Shown here piece by piece: positions 3,490 to 5,738 of a DNA stretch of 5,738 nucleotides. The DNA comes from JAVBMU01 sp031552185 (lineage in GTDB: Bacteria; Actinomycetota; Actinomycetes; Actinomycetales; Cellulomonadaceae): the NCBI GenBank assembly GCA_031552185.1, contig JAVBMU010000135.1, positions 1-5,738 on the forward strand. Reading direction: 5' to 3'. The notes under the pieces are model-generated. The model was not told the origin of the DNA. It searched no databases and was given only the letters and a program-made list of their open reading frames with translations. Within the stretch, counting starts at the first letter, position 1. Every line of letters begins with the position of its first letter. Both the position numbers and the translations under genes were made by a program.

Positions 3490-5738
3490 CGGGACGCCGG
3501 ATCTCAGCCCCACGGGTGCCGTCGGGGAAGGTGCTGCTCCAGGCGCCGCCCGAACTCCAGGCGGCCGATGGCACCAGCATCCTGAGTTCGATGCTGCCGA
3601 TGCTCGGTTCGGTCGGGAGCATCGTGATGGTCGTGATGATGAGCAATTCCGGGGGCAACGGCGCTCGCGGGATGCTGGTCGGCGGCATGTTCCTGCTGTC
3701 ATCAGTTGGGTTCGTCGTCGTGAACGGGTGGCGGCAGCGGTCCCAACGCCAGGCGGGCACCCTGGTGGCGCGGCGCGAATACCTGGCCTATCTGGCGGAC
3801 TTGCGCAAGAACGTCCGCACGGCGGCGTCCCAGCAGCGGCGGGCCGGGAACTGGCGCTACCCCGCGCCGTCGGCGTTGCCCTATCTTGCCGAGGATCGGG
3901 GCCGGGCCTGGGAGCGCTCGGCGGTGGACCAGGACTTCCTGACGGTGCGCATCGGCACCTGCGACCAGGCGCTCTGCCTCGAGTTGGAGCCGCCCGAACT
4001 GCCGCCGCTGGCCCAGTTGGACCCGGTCGCGGCGTCCGCCGCACACCGGTTCATGTTGACCCACGAGACGCAGCACGACCTGCCGCTACCCGTCGCGCTG
4101 CGGAGCTTCGCCCGGATCGAAATCACCGGCGGGCTCGAGGAGACCAGGGCGCTGGCCCGCGCGATGGTGCTGCACGCGGTGACCATGCATGACCCGGACG
4201 ATCTGTACCTGGTGGTCGCCGCGGGCGACAGCGCGCTGCCCGAATGGGAGTGGGTCAAGTGGTTGCCGCACGTGCAGTCCCGGCAGAGCAGCGACCGGAT
4301 CGGAGCGACGCGGATGGTCGGCTCGGACCTCGGCGCGCTCCTGGCGCTGCTCCCGGCCGAGGTGCGGGACCGGCCCCGGTTCGGCCGGGATGAGGCCGCC
4401 TCGATCCTGCCGCACATCCTGGTGGTGATCGACGGAGCGCGCGTTCCGATGGGCAATTCGCTCTTCGACCGCGGCGGCGGGCAGGGCATGACCATGCTGG
4501 AATTGCCGGCGACTTGGCGCGAGCTCGACAATCCGAATGCCCTGCGGCTGGCCCTCGAGACGCCCGCGGGCGGCCCGCCGAGCGCGCAACTGATCGCGAT
4601 GGATATGGCTCCGCGCCGGTTTGCGCCGGATGCCGTGTCGGTGGTCGAGGCCGAGGCAACGGCGCGGCGGTTGTTGCCGTTGCGCCCCCGCGTGGAGGCC
4701 GCCGGGACGACGTCAACGGCCAGTTCGCGGCAGGAGGAGCTCGTCGACCTGCTCGGCCTGCCGGACGTGCGTGACATCGACTACGACGTGGCCTGGGCAC
4801 ACCGCGGCGAGCGGGATCGGCTGCGGGTGCCGATCGGTCAGACGACGACGGGGGCGCCGCTGGTCCTCGACATCAAGGAAGCGGCCCAGCGGGGGATGGG
4901 GCCGCACGGGCTGATCATCGGCGCGACGGGGTCCGGCAAGTCCGAGGTGTTGCGGACGCTGGTCCTGGCGCTCGCGATGACCCATTCGCCCGAGCAGTTG
5001 AATTTCGTGTTGGTGGACTTCAAGGGCGGCGCGACGTTCGCAGGAATGGCTGAGATGCCGCACGTCTCGGCCATCATCACCAACCTGGGCCAGGAACTCG
5101 CCCTCGTCGACCGAATGCAGGACGCCCTGCACGGGGAGATGGTGCGCCGCCAGGAGGTGCTGCGGGCCGCGGGGAATTTCTCGTCGGTCTCCGATTACGA
5201 GAAGGCGCGCCGGGCGGGGCGGACGGACCTGGCGCCATTGCCGGCGTTGCTGATCGTCGCGGACGAGTTCTCCGAGCTGCTCTCGGCCAAGCCGGAATTC
5301 GCCGACACCTTCGTGGAGATCGGTCGGTTGGGCCGGTCGCTGCAGGTGCATTTGTTGATGTCGTCGCAGCGGCTGGAAGAGGGCAAGCTGCGCGGGTTGG
5401 ATTCGCACCTGTCCTACCGGATCGGGCTCCGGGTGTTCTCCGCCTCGGAATCGCGGGCGGTGCTCGGGGTGCCCGACGCCGTGCAGCTGCCCTCGATGCC
5501 GGGCGTGGGCTTCCTGAAGTCGAACACGGACGAGTTGACGCAGTTCCGCGCCGCCTACGTGTCGGGCGCCCCGCCGCGCCGCGTCGCGGGCACGGCGGCG
5601 CGCTCGAACACGGCGATTTCGGCGACGGTCGAAGTCTTCACCGCGGCGCCGGTGGTCGAGGCCGCGGCGCCGATCTCGCCCGAGCCGGCGGCCGGCGACG
5701 GCGCGGCCGGCGACGGTGCGGGCGGCGCCGGCGCGGCC
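3486..5738 (+). CDS. eccC: EccC, FtsK/SpoIIIE-type type VII secretion ATPase (3' end outside window)
   Basis: The open frame gives 751 residues with no stop. EccC is the motor that recognises Esx-type substrates and powers export at the inner membrane. The N-terminus has the usual basic stretch and a PPEL motif (21-24), then two membrane helices at about 35-53 and 62-80. Residues about 85-430 form the stalk/DUF domain, with a Walker-B-like strand ILVVIDG (311-317, D316). The first ATPase domain has Walker A GATGSGKS (479-486, K485), the DFKGG motif (511-515), VDRM (541-544), Walker B LLIVADEF (588-595, D593 and E594), and SQRLEEGKLRGL (627-638) followed by SYRIGLR and ASESRAVLG. Both catalytic acidic residues are present, so this domain looks active. 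After about residue 700 an Ala/Gly/Pro-rich linker begins. A full EccC has three ATPase domains in about 1300 residues; a split EccCa ends near 750. The window cannot tell which applies. The ATG overlaps the preceding stop. Confidence 0.95.
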   Translation, partial: MTGRRISAPRVPSGKVLLQAPPELQAADGTSILSSMLPMLGSVGSIVMVVMMSNSGGNGARGMLVGGMFLLSSVGFVVVNGWRQRSQRQAGTLVARREYLAYLADLRKNVRTAASQQRRAGNWRYPAPSALPYLAEDRGRAWERSAVDQDFLTVRIGTCDQALCLELEPPELPPLAQLDPVAASAAHRFMLTHETQHDLPLPVALRSFARIEITGGLEETRALARAMVLHAVTMHDPDDLYLVVAAGDSALPEWEWVKWLPHVQSRQSSDRIGATRMVGSDLGALLALLPAEVRDRPRFGRDEAASILPHILVVIDGARVPMGNSLFDRGGGQGMTMLELPATWRELDNPNALRLALETPAGGPPSAQLIAMDMAPRRFAPDAVSVVEAEATARRLLPLRPRVEAAGTTSTASSRQEELVDLLGLPDVRDIDYDVAWAHRGERDRLRVPIGQTTTGAPLVLDIKEAAQRGMGPHGLIIGATGSGKSEVLRTLVLALAMTHSPEQLNFVLVDFKGGATFAGMAEMPHVSAIITNLGQELALVDRMQDALHGEMVRRQEVLRAAGNFSSVSDYEKARRAGRTDLAPLPALLIVADEFSELLSAKPEFADTFVEIGRLGRSLQVHLLMSSQRLEEGKLRGLDSHLSYRIGLRVFSASESRAVLGVPDAVQLPSMPGVGFLKSNTDELTQFRAAYVSGAPPRRVAGTAARSNTAISATVEVFTAAPVVEAAAPISPEPAAGDGAAGDGAGGAGAA
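5688..5717 (+). repeat. Two 15-bp units encoding AAGDG in the EccC linker
   Basis: Two adjacent units, gcggccggcgacggc and gcggccggcgacggt, differ only in the last base and encode A-A-G-D-G twice. They lie in the low-complexity linker after the first ATPase domain of EccC, and similar Ala/Gly sequence runs to the window edge. This is a small in-frame repeat where length variation would be tolerated. Confidence 0.7.

Noticed and set aside
1063..4044. Very long minus-strand open frame (993 codons) opposite eccD, the RDD-FHA gene and eccC
   Set aside because: It crosses three well-supported genes, its product is Arg/His/Pro-rich with no domain, and long antisense frames are expected opposite GC-biased codons.
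3881..4777. Minus-strand 298-codon frame opposite eccC
   Set aside because: It is Ser/Arg/Ala-rich shadow sequence under a gene with unmistakable EccC domains.

Overview
This window is an internal piece of an actinobacterial type VII (ESX/WSS-like) secretion locus, read entirely on the plus strand. The DNA is visibly very GC-rich with strong G/C bias at third codon positions. The two recognisable core genes, eccD and eccC, belong to the Actinomycetota form of type VII secretion rather than the Firmicutes T7SSb form. Host genus cannot be fixed from this sequence.

Layout, 5' to 3'. (1) Positions 3-140 hold the last 45 codons of an upstream protein with a Gly-rich run followed by a basic then acidic tail containing a Y-x-x-x-E motif, as in type VII substrates. 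(2) Positions 145-276 encode a 43-residue protein that is mostly one membrane segment followed by arginines. (3) Positions 281-1639 encode EccD: an N-terminal ubiquitin-like domain and 11 membrane segments. (4) Positions 1636-3489 encode a 617-residue protein with an N-terminal RDD membrane domain, a linker of about 340 residues that is Pro/Ala/Gln-rich and repetitive, and a C-terminal FHA domain with the phosphothreonine-binding residues in place. (5) From 3486 to the right edge runs EccC, the FtsK/SpoIIIE-type motor ATPase: two membrane helices, the stalk domain, a complete first ATPase domain with intact Walker A and B motifs, and the start of an Ala/Gly/Pro-rich linker where the window ends.

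The genes are packed as an operon. There are 4-base gaps or ATGA stop/start overlaps at every junction, no gene-free stretch over 5 bases, and no visible promoter or terminator. EccD is expected to form the membrane vestibule and EccC the motor. The RDD-FHA protein is the most distinctive member: by position it is a membrane-anchored phospho-reader that could tie the motor or channel to Ser/Thr kinase signalling. Its linker carries three independent families of in-frame tandem or dispersed repeats. No eccB, eccE, mycP, esx gene, kinase or phosphatase is visible here; if present they lie outside the window.
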